Shown here piece by piece: positions 25,402 through 38,105 of a stretch of DNA of 64,000 nucleotides (positions within the stretch are counted from its first letter, which is position 1; every line of letters starts with the position of its first letter). Location of the stretch: positions 14,107,670 to 14,171,669 of the forward strand of contig CM069594.1 of the NCBI GenBank assembly GCA_035771175.1. Reading direction: 5' to 3'. The position numbers were made by a program, and so were the translations under genes. The notes beneath the pieces were generated by a model. It saw nothing but the letters and a program-made list of their open reading frames with translations. It had not been told where the DNA came from and ran no database searches. The stretch comes from Paratinospora sagittata. Taxonomy: Eukaryota; Streptophyta; Magnoliopsida; Ranunculales; Menispermaceae.

Positions 25402-26556
25402 AGTCAATGGAATGGTTCTTGAGTGTTAAAATATTAATTTTTTCAAAAATAAGGCTATCCAGCAATTTGCCAAAATTCTCGAGAAGGCACTAGCGCACTA
25501 TCAGTGTTGATAGCACGTTGATAGGGTTCTATAATAAGACATTTGTTTTTTCTGGAAAATTGTCTATAACGCGCTATCCCCTTTGATGACTCGCTATAAA
25601 GCTGTTGCCTTAATCTTTTCATTTTTAGTGAAATGGGCAATAGCGCGCTATAGGCCTTGATAACACGGTATCGGAAAGTCTAAAAAACTCAAGTTCTCTA
25701 GTTTGTATATATCGACCTGCTATCTGTCAATAGAGAACATGATACACAACCAAATAGCACTCTATCCACGTCTGAGAACAAAATCAGATATTTCTAACGA
25801 GAAAAATTTGGGCACTTCTGCTTGCTCGATTTTTCTATTCCTTACACAGTTTTGCCAGGTTATCTTAATTGAAATATGCTCTACTAACACCTAGATGATT
25901 CCCTTTGTCTCGCACGCCCAAAACAACTTTATATTAAATAATGTTTTGAATTCAAATCATTTTGTACTCACTTGCTCTTTAACCTGCAACTTCTATTTTT
26001 ATAAAACACTCATTCTCTGATTTTCAAAAATACAACACGCACGATTTTTGTAAGTTAGATTGAGCTTTCCAAAGAGTTTTTCAAGAGAAGAAAGTAATGA
26101 TTCTTGCATTTGCCAAAACAAGCTTCGAATTGAATCAAAATTGCAATCTGTCTTGATGATAACGTCATTGTTGAGCAAGTTCTTCATTTTATCCATTTTG
26201 TGCTTAGATTTGCAGAGGGTATCAATTGTTTTAAACTGTAAGTATATGAAGTGGTCTCGGTAAGATAACAACATCAGAAAAGAACACAACACCTGTATTG
26301 CATCAAGAACGCATCAAACAATAGCTTTCGAAGTCTACAAAGATCAAGCTCGAAGAACGAAGACATATCTCATGTCTAATGCATTAGTTTGATCTTTGGT
26401 GTGTAGGGTACCCTCTCGACCAAACTCAGCACTAAAACTCTGAAAATTGCAAAGTGTTCAAAATCACTTCGATATAGTATTTCATTTTGAAAAAATGTTT
26501 TCCGTAAGGTTTTAATCATAATTTCAACGAGTTTTGAATTATTTAAAAGTGTTTTG
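25402..26556 (+). repeat. Copy 23, type B-prime, end Q, 1,155 bp
   Basis: Carries TTTAGTGAAATG, CAAGTTCTCT, TTTATATTAAATAATG, TATCCATTTT, CATCAGAAAAG and GGGTACCCTCTC. Copy 27 carries the whole set. Confidence 0.95.
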
Positions 26557-27711
26557 AGTCAATGGAATGGTTCTTGAGTGTCAAAATATTAATTTTTCAA
26601 AAATAAGGCTATCCAGCAATTTGCCAAAATTCTCGAGAAGGCACTAGCGCACTATCAGTGTTGATAGCACGTTGATAGGGTTCTATAATAAGACATTTGT
26701 TTTTTCTGGAAAATTGTCTATAGCGCGCTATCCCCTTTGATGACTCGCTATAAAGCTGTTGCCTTAATCTTTTCATTTTTAGTAAAATGGGCAATAGCGC
26801 GCTATAGGCCTTTGATAACACGGTATCGGAAAGTCTAAAAAACTCAAGCTCTCTAGTTTGTATATATCGACCTGCTATCTGTCAATAGAGAACATGATAC
26901 ACAACCAAATAGCACTCTATCCACGTATGAGAACAAAATCAGATATTTCTAACGAGAAAAATTTGGGCACTTCTGCTTGCTCGATTTTTCTATTCCTTAC
27001 ACAGTTTTGCCAGGTTATCTTAATTGAAATATGCTCTACTAACACCTAGATGATTCCCTTTGTCTCGCACGCCCAAAACAACTTTAGATTAAACAATGTT
27101 TTGAATTCAAATCATTTTGTACTCACTTGCTCTTTAACCTGCAACTTCTATTTTTATAAAACACTCATTCTCTGATTTTCAAAAATACAACACGCACGAT
27201 TTTTGTAAGTTAGATTGAGCTTTCCAAAGAGTTTTTCAAGAGAAGAAAGTAATGATTCTTGCATTTGCCAAAACAAGCTTCGAATTGAATCAAAATTGCA
27301 ATCTGTCTTGATGATAACGTCATTGTTGAGCAAGTTCTTCATTTTATCCCTTTTGTGCTTAGATTTGCAGAGGGTATCCATTGTTTTAAACTGTAAGTAT
27401 ATGAAGTGGTCTCGGTAAGATAACAACATCAAAAAAGAACACAACACCTGTATTGCATCAAGAACGCATCAAACAATAGCTTTCGAAGTCTACAAAGATC
27501 AAGCTCGAAGAACGAAGACATATCTCATGTCTAATGCATTAGTTTGATCTTTGGTGTGTAGGGTAACCTCTCGATCAAACTCAGCACTAAAACTCTGAAA
27601 ATTGCAAAGTCTTCAAGATCTCTTCGATATAGTATTTCATTTTGAAAAAATGTTTTCCGTAAGGTTTTAATCATAATTTCAACGAGTTTTGAATTATTTA
27701 AAAGTGTTTTG
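26557..27711 (+). repeat. Copy 24, type A, end R, 1,155 bp
   Basis: An A unit with the R end (GATCTCTTC), unlike copies 22 and 26. Confidence 0.95.
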
Positions 27712-28866
27712 AGTCAATGGAATGGTTCTTGAGTGTTAAAATATTAATTTTTTCAAAAATAAGGCTATCCAGCAATTTGCCAAAATTCTCGAGAAGGCAC
27801 TAGCGCACTATCAGTGTTGATAGCACGTTGATAGGGTTCTATAATAAGACATTTGTTTTTTCTGGAAAATTGTCTATAACGCGCTATCCCCTTTGATGAC
27901 TCGCTATAAAGCTGTTGCCTTAATCTTTTCATTTTTAGTAAAATGGGCAATAGCGCGCTATAGGCCTTGATAACACGGTATCGGAAAGTCTAAAAAACTC
28001 AAGCTCTCTAGTTTGTATATATCGACCTGCTATCTGTCAATAGAGAACATGATACACAACCAAATAGCACTCTATCCACGTCTGAGAACAAAATCAGATA
28101 TTTCTAACGAGAAAAATTTGGGCACTTCTGCTTGCTCGATTTTTCTATTCCTTACACAGTTTTGCCAGGTTATCTTAATTGAAATATGCTCTACTAACAC
28201 CTAGATGATTCCCTTTGTCTCGCACGCCCAAAACAACTTTAGATTAAACAATGTTTTGAATTCAAATCATTTTGTACTCACTTGCTCTTTAACCTGCAAC
28301 TTCTATTTTTATAAAACACTCATTCTCTGATTTTCAAAAATACAACACGCACGATTTTTGTAAGTTAGATTGAGCTTTCCAAAGAGTTTTTCAAGAGAAG
28401 AAAGTAATGATTCTTGCATTTGCCAAAACAAGCTTCGAATTGAATCAAAATTGCAATCTGTCTTGATGATAACGTCATTGTTGAGCAAGTTCTTCATTTT
28501 ATCCCTTTTGTGCTTAGATTTGCAGAGGGTATCAATTGTTTTAAACTGTAAGTATATGAAGTGGTCTCGGTAAGATAACAACATCAAAAAAGAACACAAC
28601 ACCTGTATTGCATCAAGAACGCATCAAACAATAGCTTTCGAAGTCTACAAAGATCAAGCTCGAAGAACGAAGACATATCTCATGTCTAATGCATTAGTTT
28701 GATCTTTGGTGTGTAGGGTAACCTCTCGACCAAACTCAGCACTAAAACTCTGAAAATTGCAAAGTGTTCAAAATCACTTCGATATAGTATTTCATTTTGA
28801 AAAAATGTTTTCCGTAAGGTTTTAATCATAATTTCAACGAGTTTTGAATTATTTAAAAGTGTTTTG
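27712..28866 (+). repeat. Copy 25, type B, end Q, 1,155 bp
   Basis: A standard B unit without the private B-prime changes of its neighbours 23 and 27. Confidence 0.95.
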
Positions 28867-30021
28867 AGTCAATGGAATGGTTCTTGAGTGTCAAAATATT
28901 AATTTTTCAAAAATAAGGCTATCCAGCAATTTGCCAAAATTCTCGAGAAGGCACTAGCGCACTATCAGTGTTGATAGCACGTTGATAGGGTTCTATAATA
29001 AGACATTTGTTTTTTCTGGAAAATTGTCTATAGCGCGCTATCCCCTTTGATGACTCGCTATAAAGCTGTTGCCTTAATCTTTTCATTTTTAGTAAAATGG
29101 GCAATAGCGCGCTATAGGCCTTTGATAACACGGTATCGGAAAGTCTAAAAAACTCAAGCTCTCTAGTTTGTATATATCGACCTGCTATCTGTCAATAGAG
29201 AACATGATACACAACCAAATAGCACTCTATCCACGTATGAGAACAAAATCAGATATTTCTAACGAGAAAAATTTGGGCACTTCTGCTTGCTCGATTTTTC
29301 TATTCCTTACACAGTTTTGCCAGGTTATCTTAATTGAAATATGCTCTACTAACACCTAGATGATTCCCTTTGTCTCGCACGCCCAAAACAACTTTAGATT
29401 AAACAATGTTTTGAATTCAAATCATTTTGTACTCACTTGCTCTTTAACCTGCAACTTCTATTTTTATAAAACACTCATTCTCTGATTTTCAAAAATACAA
29501 CACGCACGATTTTTGTAAGTTAGATTGAGCTTTCCAAAGAGTTTTTCAAGAGAAGAAAGTAATGATTCTTGCATTTGCCAAAACAAGCTTCGAATTGAAT
29601 CAAAATTGCAATCTGTCTTGATGATAACGTCATTGTTGAGCAAGTTCTTCATTTTATCCCTTTTGTGCTTAGATTTGCAGAGGGTATCCATTGTTTTAAA
29701 CTGTAAGTATATGAAGTGGTCTCGGTAAGATAACAACATCAAAAAAGAACACAACACCTGTATTGCATCAAGAACGCATCAAACAATAGCTTTCGAAGTC
29801 TACAAAGATCAAGCTCGAAGAACGAAGACATATCTCATGTCTAATGCATTAGTTTGATCTTTGGTGTGTAGGGTAACCTCTCGATCAAACTCAGCACTAA
29901 AACTCTGAAAATTGCAAAGTCTTCAAGATCACTTCGATATAGTATTTCATTTTGAAAAAATGTTTTCCGTAAGGTTTTAATCATAATTTCAACGAGTTTT
30001 GAATTATTTAAAAGTGTTTTG
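28867..30021 (+). repeat. Copy 26, type A, end P, 1,155 bp
   Basis: Standard A unit; agrees with copies 10 and 19 at every diagnostic site. Confidence 0.95.
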
Positions 30022-31176
30022 AGTCAATGGAATGGTTCTTGAGTGTTAAAATATTAATTTTTTCAAAAATAAGGCTATCCAGCAATTTGCCAAAATTCTC
30101 GAGAAGGCACTAGCGCACTATCAGTGTTGATAGCACGTTGATAGGGTTCTATAATAAGACATTTGTTTTTTCTAGAAAATTGTCTATAACGCGCTATCCC
30201 CTTTGATGACTCGCTATAAAGCTGTTGCCTTAATCTTTTCATTTTTAGTGAAATGGGCAATAGCGCGCTATAGGCCTTGATAACACGGTATCGGAAAGTC
30301 TAAAAAACTCAAGTTCTCTAGTTTGTATATATCGACCTGCTATCTGTCAATAGAGAACATGATACACAACCAAATAGCACTCTATCCACGTCTGAGAACA
30401 AAATCAGATATTTCTAACGAGAAAAATTTGGGCACTTCTGCTTGCTCGATTTTTCTATTCCTTACACAGTTTTGCCAGGTTATCTTAATTGAAATATGCT
30501 CTACTAACACCTAGATGATTCCCTTTGTCTCGCACGCCCAAAACAACTTTATATTAAATAATGTTTTGAATTCAAATCATTTTGTACTCACTTGCTCTTT
30601 AACCTGCAACTTCTATTTTTATAAAACACTCATTCTCTGATTTTCAAAAATACAACACGCACGATTTTTGTAAGTTAGATTGAGCTTTCCAAAGAGTTTT
30701 TCAAGAGAAGAAAGTAATGATTCTTGCATTTGCCAAAACAAGCTTCGAATTGAATCAAAATTGCAATCTGTCTTGATGATAACGTCATTGTTGAGCAAGT
30801 TCTTCATTTTATCCATTTTGTGCTTAGATTTGCAGAGGGTATCAATTGTTTTAAACTGTAAGTATATGAAGTGGTCTCGGTAAGATAACAACATCAGAAA
30901 AGAACACAACACCTGTATTGCATCAAGAACGCATCAAACAATAGCTTTCGAAGTCTACAAAGATCAAGCTCGAAGAACGAAGACATATCTCATGTCTAAT
31001 GCATTAGTTTGATCTTTGGTGTGTAGGGTACCCTCTCGACCAAACTCAGCACTAAAACTCTGAAAATTGCAAAGTGTTCAAAATCACTTCGATATAGTAT
31101 TTCATTTTGAAAAAATGTTTTCCGTAAGGTTTTAATCATAATTTCAACGAGTTTTGAATTATTTAAAAGTGTTTTG
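30022..31176 (+). repeat. Copy 27, type B-prime, end Q, 1,155 bp
   Basis: Same private set as copy 23, plus A30174 (TCTAGAAAAT). Confidence 0.95.
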
Positions 31177-32331
31177 AGTCAATGGAATGGTTCTTGAGTG
31201 TCAAAATATTAATTTTTCAAAAATAAGGCTATCCAGCAATTTGCCAAAATTCTCGAGAAGGCACTAGCGCACTATCAGTGTTGATAGCACGTTGATAGGG
31301 TTCTATAATAAGACATTTGTTTTTTCTGGAAAATTGTCTATAGCGCGCTATCCCCTTTGATGACTCGCTATAAAGCTGTTGCCTTAATCTTTTCATTTTT
31401 AGTAAAATGGGCAATAGCGCGCTATAGGCCTTTGATAACACGGTATCGGAAAGTCTAAAAAACTCAAGCTCTCTAGTTTGTATATATCGACCTGCTATCT
31501 GTCAATAGAGAACATGATACACAACCAAATAGCACTCTATCCACGTATGAGAACAAAATCAGATATTTCTAACGAGAAAAATTTGGGCACTTCTGCTTGC
31601 TCGATTTTTCTATTCCTTACACAGTTTTGCCAAGTTATCTTAATTGAAATATGCTCTACTAACACCTAGATGATTCCCTTTGTCTCGCACGCCCAAAACA
31701 ACTTTAGATTAAACAATGTTTTGAATTCAAATCATTTTGTACTCACTTGCTCTTTAACCTGCAACTTCTATTTTTATAAAACACTCATTCTCTGATTTTC
31801 AAAAATACAACACGCACGATTTTTGTAAGTTAGATTGAGCTTTCCAAAGAGTTTTTCAAGAGAAGAAAGTAATGATTCTTGCATTTGCCAAAACAAGCTT
31901 CGAATTGAATCAAAATTGCAATCTGTCTTGATGATAACGTCATTGTTGAGCAAGTTCTTCATTTTATCCATTTTGTGCTTAGATTTGCAGAGGGTATCCA
32001 TTGTTTTAAACTGTAAGTATATGAAGTGGTCTCGGAAAGATAACAACATCAGAAAAGAACACAACACCTGTATTGCATCAAGAACACATCAAACAATAGC
32101 TTTCGAAGTCTACAAAGATCAAGCTCGAAGAACGAAGACATATCTCATGTCTAATGCATTAGTTTGATCTTTGGTGTGTAGGGTACCCTCTCGACCAAAC
32201 TCAGCACTAAAACTCTGAAAATTGCAAAGTGTTCAAAATCACTTCGATATAGTATTTCATTTTGAAAAAATGTTTTCCGTAAGGTTTTAATCATAATTTC
32301 AACGAGTTTTGAATTATTTAAAAGTGTTTTG
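31177..32331 (+). repeat. Copy 28, A 5-prime / B-prime 3-prime, end Q, 1,155 bp
   Basis: The first half is A. The second half has TATCCATTTT, CATCAGAAAAG, GGGTACCCTC and a Q end as in copy 27, but keeps GTATCCATTG. Private A31633 and A32036. It looks like a conversion product of two adjacent units. Confidence 0.95.
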
Positions 32332-33485
32332 AGTCAATGGAATGGTTCTTGAGTGTCAAAATATTAATTTTTCAAAAATAAGGCTATCCAGCAATTTGCC
32401 AAAATTCTCGAGAAGGCACTAGCGCACTATCAGTGTTGATAGCACGTTGATAGGGTTCTATAATAAGACATTTGTTTTTTCTGGAAAATTGTCTATAGCG
32501 CGCTATCCCCTTTGATGACTCGCTATAAAGCTGTTGCCTTAATCTTTTCATTTTTAGTAAAATGGGCAATAGCGCGGTATAGGCCTTGATAACACGGTAT
32601 CGGAAAGTCTAAACAACTCAAGCTCTCTAGTTTGTGTATATCGACCTGCTATCTGTCAATAGAGAACATGATACACAACCAAATAGCACTCTATCCACGT
32701 CTGAGACCAAAATCAGATATTTCTAACGAGAAAAATTTGGGCACTTCTGCTTGCTCGATTTTTCTATTCCTTACACAGTTTTGCCAGGTTATCTTAATTG
32801 AAATATGCTCTACTAACACCTAGATGATTCCCTTTGTCTCGCACGCCCAAAACAACTTTAGATTAAACAATGTTTTGAATTCAAATCATTTTGTACTCAC
32901 TTGCTCTTTAACCTGCAACTTCTATTTTTATAAAACACTCATTCTCTGATTTTCAAAAATACAACACGCACGATTTTTGTAAGTTAGATTGAGCTTTCCA
33001 AAGAGTTTTTCAAGAGAAGAAAGTAATGATTCTTGCATTTGCCAAAACAAGCTTCGAATTGAATCAAAATTGCAATCTGTCTTGATGATAACGTCATTGT
33101 TGAGCAAGTTCTTCATTTTATCCCTTTTGTGCTTAGATTTGCAGAGGGTATCCATTGTTTTAAACTGTAAGTATATGAAGTGGTCTCGGTAAGATAACAA
33201 CATCAAAAAAGAACACAACACCTGTATTGCATCAAGAACGCATCAAACAATAGCTTTCGAAGTCTACAAAGATCAAGCTCGAAGAACGAAGACATATCTC
33301 ATGTCTAATGCATTAGTTTGATCTTTGGTGTGTAGGGTAACCTCTCGATCAAACTCAGCACTAAAACTCTGAAAATTGCAAAGTCTTCAAGATCACTTCG
33401 ATATAGTATTTCATTTTGAAAAAATGTTTTCCGTAAGGTTTTAATCATAATTTCAACGAGTTTTGAATTATTTACAAGTGTTTTG
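32332..33485 (+). repeat. Copy 29, C/D mosaic, end P, 1,154 bp
   Basis: Has AAACAACTC, GAGACC and ATAGCGCGGTAT, which are D features otherwise first met beyond 43.9 kb, but retains AATTTGGG and CTTACACAG. Confidence 0.95.
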
Positions 33486-34640
33486 AGTCAATGGAATGGT
33501 TCTTGAGTGTCAAAATATTAATTTTTTCAAAAATAAGGCTATCCAGCAATTTCCCAAAATTCTCGAGAAGGCACTAGCGCACTATCAGTGTTGATAGCAC
33601 GTTGATAGGGTTCTATAATAAGACATTTGTTTTTTCTGGAAAATTGTCTATAGCGCGCTATCCCCTTTGATGACTCGCTATAAAGCTGTTGCCTTAATCT
33701 TTTCATTTTTAGTAAAATGGGCAATAGCGCGCTATAGGCCTTGATAACACGGTATCGGAAAGTCTAAAAAACTCAAGCTCTCTAGTTTGTGTATATCGAC
33801 CTGCTATCTGTCAATAGAGAACATGATACACAACCAAATAGCACTCTATCCACGTCTGAGAACAAAATCAGATATTTCTAACGAGAAAAATTTGGGCACT
33901 TCTGCTTGCTCAATTTTTCTATTCCTTACACAGTTTTGCCAGGTTATCTTAATTGAAATATGCTCTACTAACACCTAGATGATTCCCTTTGTCTCGCACG
34001 CCCAAAACAACTTTAGATTAAACAATGTTTGGAATTCAAATCATTTTGTACTCACTTCCTCTTTAACCGGCAACTTCTATTTTTATAAAACACTCATTCT
34101 CTGATTTTCAAAAATACAACACGCACGATTTTTGTAAGTTAGATTGAGCTTTCCAAAGAGTTTTTCAAGAGAAGAAAGTAATGATTCTTGCATTTGCCAA
34201 AACAAGCTTCGAATTGAATCAAAATTGCAATCTGTCTTGATGATAACGACATTGTTGAGCAAGTTCTTCATTTTATCCATTTTGTGCTTAGATTTGCAGA
34301 GGGTATCCATTGTTTTAAACTGTAAGTATATGAAGTGGTCTCGGTAAGATAACAACATCAAAAAAGAACAAAACGCCTGTATTGTATCAAGAACACATCA
34401 AACAATAGCTTTCGAAGTCTACAAAGATCAAGCTCGAAGAACGAAGACATATCTCATGTCTAATGCATTAGTTTGATCTTTGGTGTGTAGGGTAACCTCT
34501 CGACCAAACTCAGCACTAAAACTCTGAAAATTGCAAAGTGTTCAAAATCACTTCGATATAGTATTTCATTTTGAAAAAATGTTTTCCGTAAGGTTTTAAT
34601 CATAATTTCAACGAGTTTTGAATTATTTAAAAGTGTTTTG
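33486..34640 (+). repeat. Copy 30, diverged, six T with GTGTC, end Q, 1,155 bp
   Basis: Private or rare changes: C33553, TGTTTGGAATTC, CACTTCCTC, CTTTAACCGGC, AACGACATTG, AAAACGCCTG. The first palindrome is intact despite the six-T run. Confidence 0.95.
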
Positions 34641-35795
34641 AGTCAATGGAATGGTTCTTGAGTGTCAAAATATTAATTTTTCAAAAATAAGGCTATCCAG
34701 CAATTTGCCAAAATTCTCGAGAAGGCACTAGCGCACTATCAGTGTTGATAGCACGTTGATAGGGTTCTATAATAAGACATTTGTTTTTTCTGGAAAATTG
34801 TCTATAGCGCGCTATCCCCTTTGATGACTCGCTATAAAGCTGTTGCCTTAATCTTTTCATTTTTAGTAAAATGGGCAATAGCGCGCTATAGGCCTTTGAT
34901 AACACGATATCGGAAAGTCTAAAAAACTCAAGCTCTCTAGTTTGTATATATCGACCTGCTATCTGTCAATAGAGAACATGATACACAACCAAATAGCACT
35001 CTATCCACGTATGAGAACAAAATCAGATATTTCTAACGAGAAAAATTTGGGCACTTCTGCTTGCTCGATTTTTCTATTCCTTACACAGTTTTGCCAGGTT
35101 ATCTTAATTGAAATATGCTCTACTAACACCTAGATGATTCCCTTTGTCTCGCACGCCCAAAACAACTTTAGATTAAACAATGTTTTGAATTCAAATCATT
35201 TTGTACTCACTTGCTCTTTAACCTGCAACTTCTATTTTTATAAAACACTCATTCTCTGATTTTCAAAAATACAACACGCACGATTTTTGTAAGTTAGATT
35301 GAGCTTTCCAAAGAGTTTTTCAAGAGAAGAAAGTAATGATTCTTGCATTTTCCAAAACAAGCTTCGAATTGAATCAAAATTGCAATCTGTCTTGATGATA
35401 ACGTCATTGTTGAGCAAGTTCTTCATTTTATCCCTTTTGTGCTTAGATTTGCAGAGGGTATCCATTGTTTTAAACTGTAAGTATATGAAGTGGTCTCGGT
35501 AAGATACCAACATCAAAAAAGAACACAACACCTGTATTGCATCAAGAACGCATCAAACAATAGCTTTAGAAGTCTACAAAGATCAAGCTCGAAGAACGAA
35601 GACATATCTCATGTCTAATGCATTAGTTTGATCTTTGGTGTGTAGGGTAACCTCTCGATCAAACTCAGCACTAAAACTCTGAAAATTGCAAAGTCTTCAA
35701 GATCACTTCGATATAGTATTTCATTTTGAAAAAATGTTTTCCGTAAGGTTTTAATCATAATTTCAACGAGTTTTGAATTATTTAAAAGTGTTTTG
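34641..35795 (+). repeat. Copy 31, type A, end P, 1,155 bp
   Basis: A unit with ACACGATATCGG, GCATTTTCCAAA, GATACCAACATC and GCTTTAGAAG. TTTTCC and GATACC link it to copy 33. Confidence 0.95.
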
Positions 35796-36951
35796 AGTCA
35801 ATGGAATGGTTCTTGAGTGTCAAAATATTAATTTTTTCAAAAATAAGGCTATCCAGCAATTTGCCAAAATTCTCGAGAAGGCACTAGCGCACTATCAGTG
35901 TTGATAGCACGTTGATAGGGTTCTATAATAAGACATTTGTTTTTTTCTGGAAAATTGTCTATAGCGCGCTATCCCCTTTGATGACTCGCTATAAAGCTGT
36001 TGCCTTAATCTTTTCATTTTTAGTAAAATGGGCAATAGCGCGCTATAGGCCTTGATAACACGGTATCGGAAAGTCTAAAAAACTCAAGCTCTCTAGTTTG
36101 TGTATATCGACCTGCTATCTATCAATAGAGAACATGATACACAACCAAATAGCACTCTATCCACGTCTGAGAACAAAATCAGATATTTCTAACGAGAAAA
36201 ATTTGGGCACTTCTGCTTGCTCAATTTTTCTATTCCTTACACAGTTTTGCCAGGTTATCTTAATTGAAATATGCTCTACTAACACCTAGATGATTCCCTT
36301 TGTCTCGCACGCCCAAAACAACTTTAGATTAAACAATGTTTGGAATTCAAATCATTTTGTACTCACTTCCTCTTTAACCTGCAACTTCTATTTTTATAAA
36401 ACACTCATTCTCTGATTTTCAAAAATACAACACGCACGATTTTTGTAAGTTAGATTGAGCTTTCCAAAGAGTTTTTCAAGAGAAGAAAGTAATGATTCTT
36501 GCATTTGCCAAAACAAGCTACGAATTGTATCAAAATTGCAATCTGTCTTGATGATAACGTCATTGTTGAGCAAGTTCTTTATTTTATCCCTTTTGTGCTT
36601 AGATTTGCAGAGGGTATCCATTGTTTTAAACTGTAAGTATATGAAGTGGTCTCGGTAAGATAACAACATCAAAAAAGAACACAACACCTGTATTGCATCA
36701 AGAACACATCAAACAATAGCTTTCGAAGTCTACAAAGATCAAGCTCGAAGAACGAAGACATATCTCATGTCTAATGCATTAGTTTGATCTTTGGTGTGTA
36801 GGGTAACCTCTCGATCAAACTCAGCACTAAAACTCTGAAAATTCCAAAGTGTTCAAGATCACTTCGATATAGTATTTCATTTTGAAAAAATGTTTTCCGT
36901 AAGGTTTTAATCATAATTTCAACGAGTTTTGAATTATTTAAAAGTGTTTTG
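35796..36951 (+). repeat. Copy 32, longest unit, 1,156 bp
   Basis: Six T in the first run and seven T before CTGG give the longest unit. Has GCTACGAATTGTATC, TGTTTGGAATTC, CTATCTATCAATAG and AATTCCAAAGTG; linked to copy 37. Confidence 0.95.
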
Positions 36952-38105
36952 AGTCAATGGAATGGTTCTTGAGTGTCAAAATATTAATTTTCCAAAAATA
37001 AGGCTATCCAGCAATTTGCCAAAATTCTCGAGAAGGCACTAGCGCACTATCAGTGTTGATAGCACGTTGATAGGGTTCTATAATAAGACATTTGTTTTTT
37101 CTGGAAAATTGTCTATAGCGCGCTATCCCCTTTGATGACTCGCTAAAAAGCTGTTGCCTTAATCTTTTCATTTTTAGTAAAATGGGCAATAGTGCGCTAT
37201 AGGCCTTGATAACACGGTATCGGAAAGTCTAAAAAACTCAAGCTCTCTAGTTTGTGTATATCGACCTGCTATCTGTCAATAGAGAACATGATACACAACC
37301 AAATAGCACTCTATCCACGTCTGAGAACAAAATCAGATATTTCTAACGAGAAAAATTTGGGCACTTCTGCTTGCTCGATTTTTCTATTCCTTACACTGTT
37401 TTGCCAGGTTATCTTAATTGAAATATGCTCTACTAACACCTAGATGATTCCCTTTGTCTCGCACGCCCAAAACAACTTTAGATTAAACAATGTTTTGAAT
37501 TCAAATCATTTTGTACTCACTTGCTCTTTAACCTGCAACTTCTATTTATATAAAACACTCATTCTCTGATTTTCAAAAATACAACACGCACGATTTTTGT
37601 AAGTTAGATTGAGCTTTCCAAAGAGTTTTTCAAGAGAAGAAAGTAATGATTCTTGCATTTTCCAAAACAAGCTTCGAATTGAATCAAAATTGCAATCTGT
37701 CTTGATGATAATGTCATTGTTGAGCAAGTTCTTCATTTTATCCCTTTTGTGCTTAGATTTGCAGAGGGTATCCATTGTTTTAAACTGTAAGTATATGAAG
37801 TGGTCTCGGTAAGATACCAACATCAAAAAAGAACACAACACCTGTATTGCATCAAGAACGCATCAAACAATAGCTTTCGAAGTCTACAAAGATCAAGCTC
37901 GAAGAACGAAGACATATCTCATGTCTAATGCATTAGTTTGATCTTTGGTGTGTAGGGTAACCTCTCGATCAAACTCAGCACTAAAACTCTGAAAATTGCA
38001 AAGTCTTCAAGATCACTTCGATATAGTATTTCATTTTGAAAAAATGTTTTCCGTAAGGTTTTAATCATAATTTCAACGAGTTTTGAATTATTTAAAAGTG
38101 TTTTG
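36952..38105 (+). repeat. Copy 33, C-like, end P, 1,154 bp
   Basis: TTTTCCAAAAATAAGG, GCTAAAAAGC, ATAGTGCGCTAT at the second palindrome, CTTACACTG, CTATTTATATAAAAC and GATAATGTC. Confidence 0.95.

Larger units (their letters stand above)
24247..27011 (+). repeat. Block repeated at +4,620 bp (copies 22-24 versus 26-28)
   Basis: Copies 23 and 27 share five changes that are otherwise rare or absent: TTTAGTGAAATG, CAAGTTCTCT, TTTATATTAAATAATG, CATCAGAAAAG and GGGTACCCTCTC. They are exactly 4,620 bp apart, flanked on both sides by A-type copies. Differences noticed are few (G24846, A30174). The match decays within copy 28, which diverges from copy 24 from about 31,633 onward. The upstream limit probably lies in copies 21/25. 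Confidence 0.85.
28867..31631 (+). repeat. Second instance of the 4,620-bp-spaced block
   Basis: This is the counterpart of 24,247-27,011. It carries the same B-prime copy (27) between two A-type copies, consistent with a recent tetramer duplication. Confidence 0.85.
23092..32331 (+). repeat. Higher-order repeat: four 2,310-bp B/A dimers (copies 21-28)
   Basis: Odd copies (21, 23, 25, 27) carry six T, ATAACGCGCTAT, GTATCAATTG and a Q end. Even copies (22, 24, 26, 28) carry five T, an intact first palindrome, GGCCTTTGAT, CGTATGAG and GTATCCATTG. Every unit is 1,155 bp, but for a different reason in each class: an extra T in the run for B, and an extra T in GGCCTTT for A. Confidence 0.9.
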
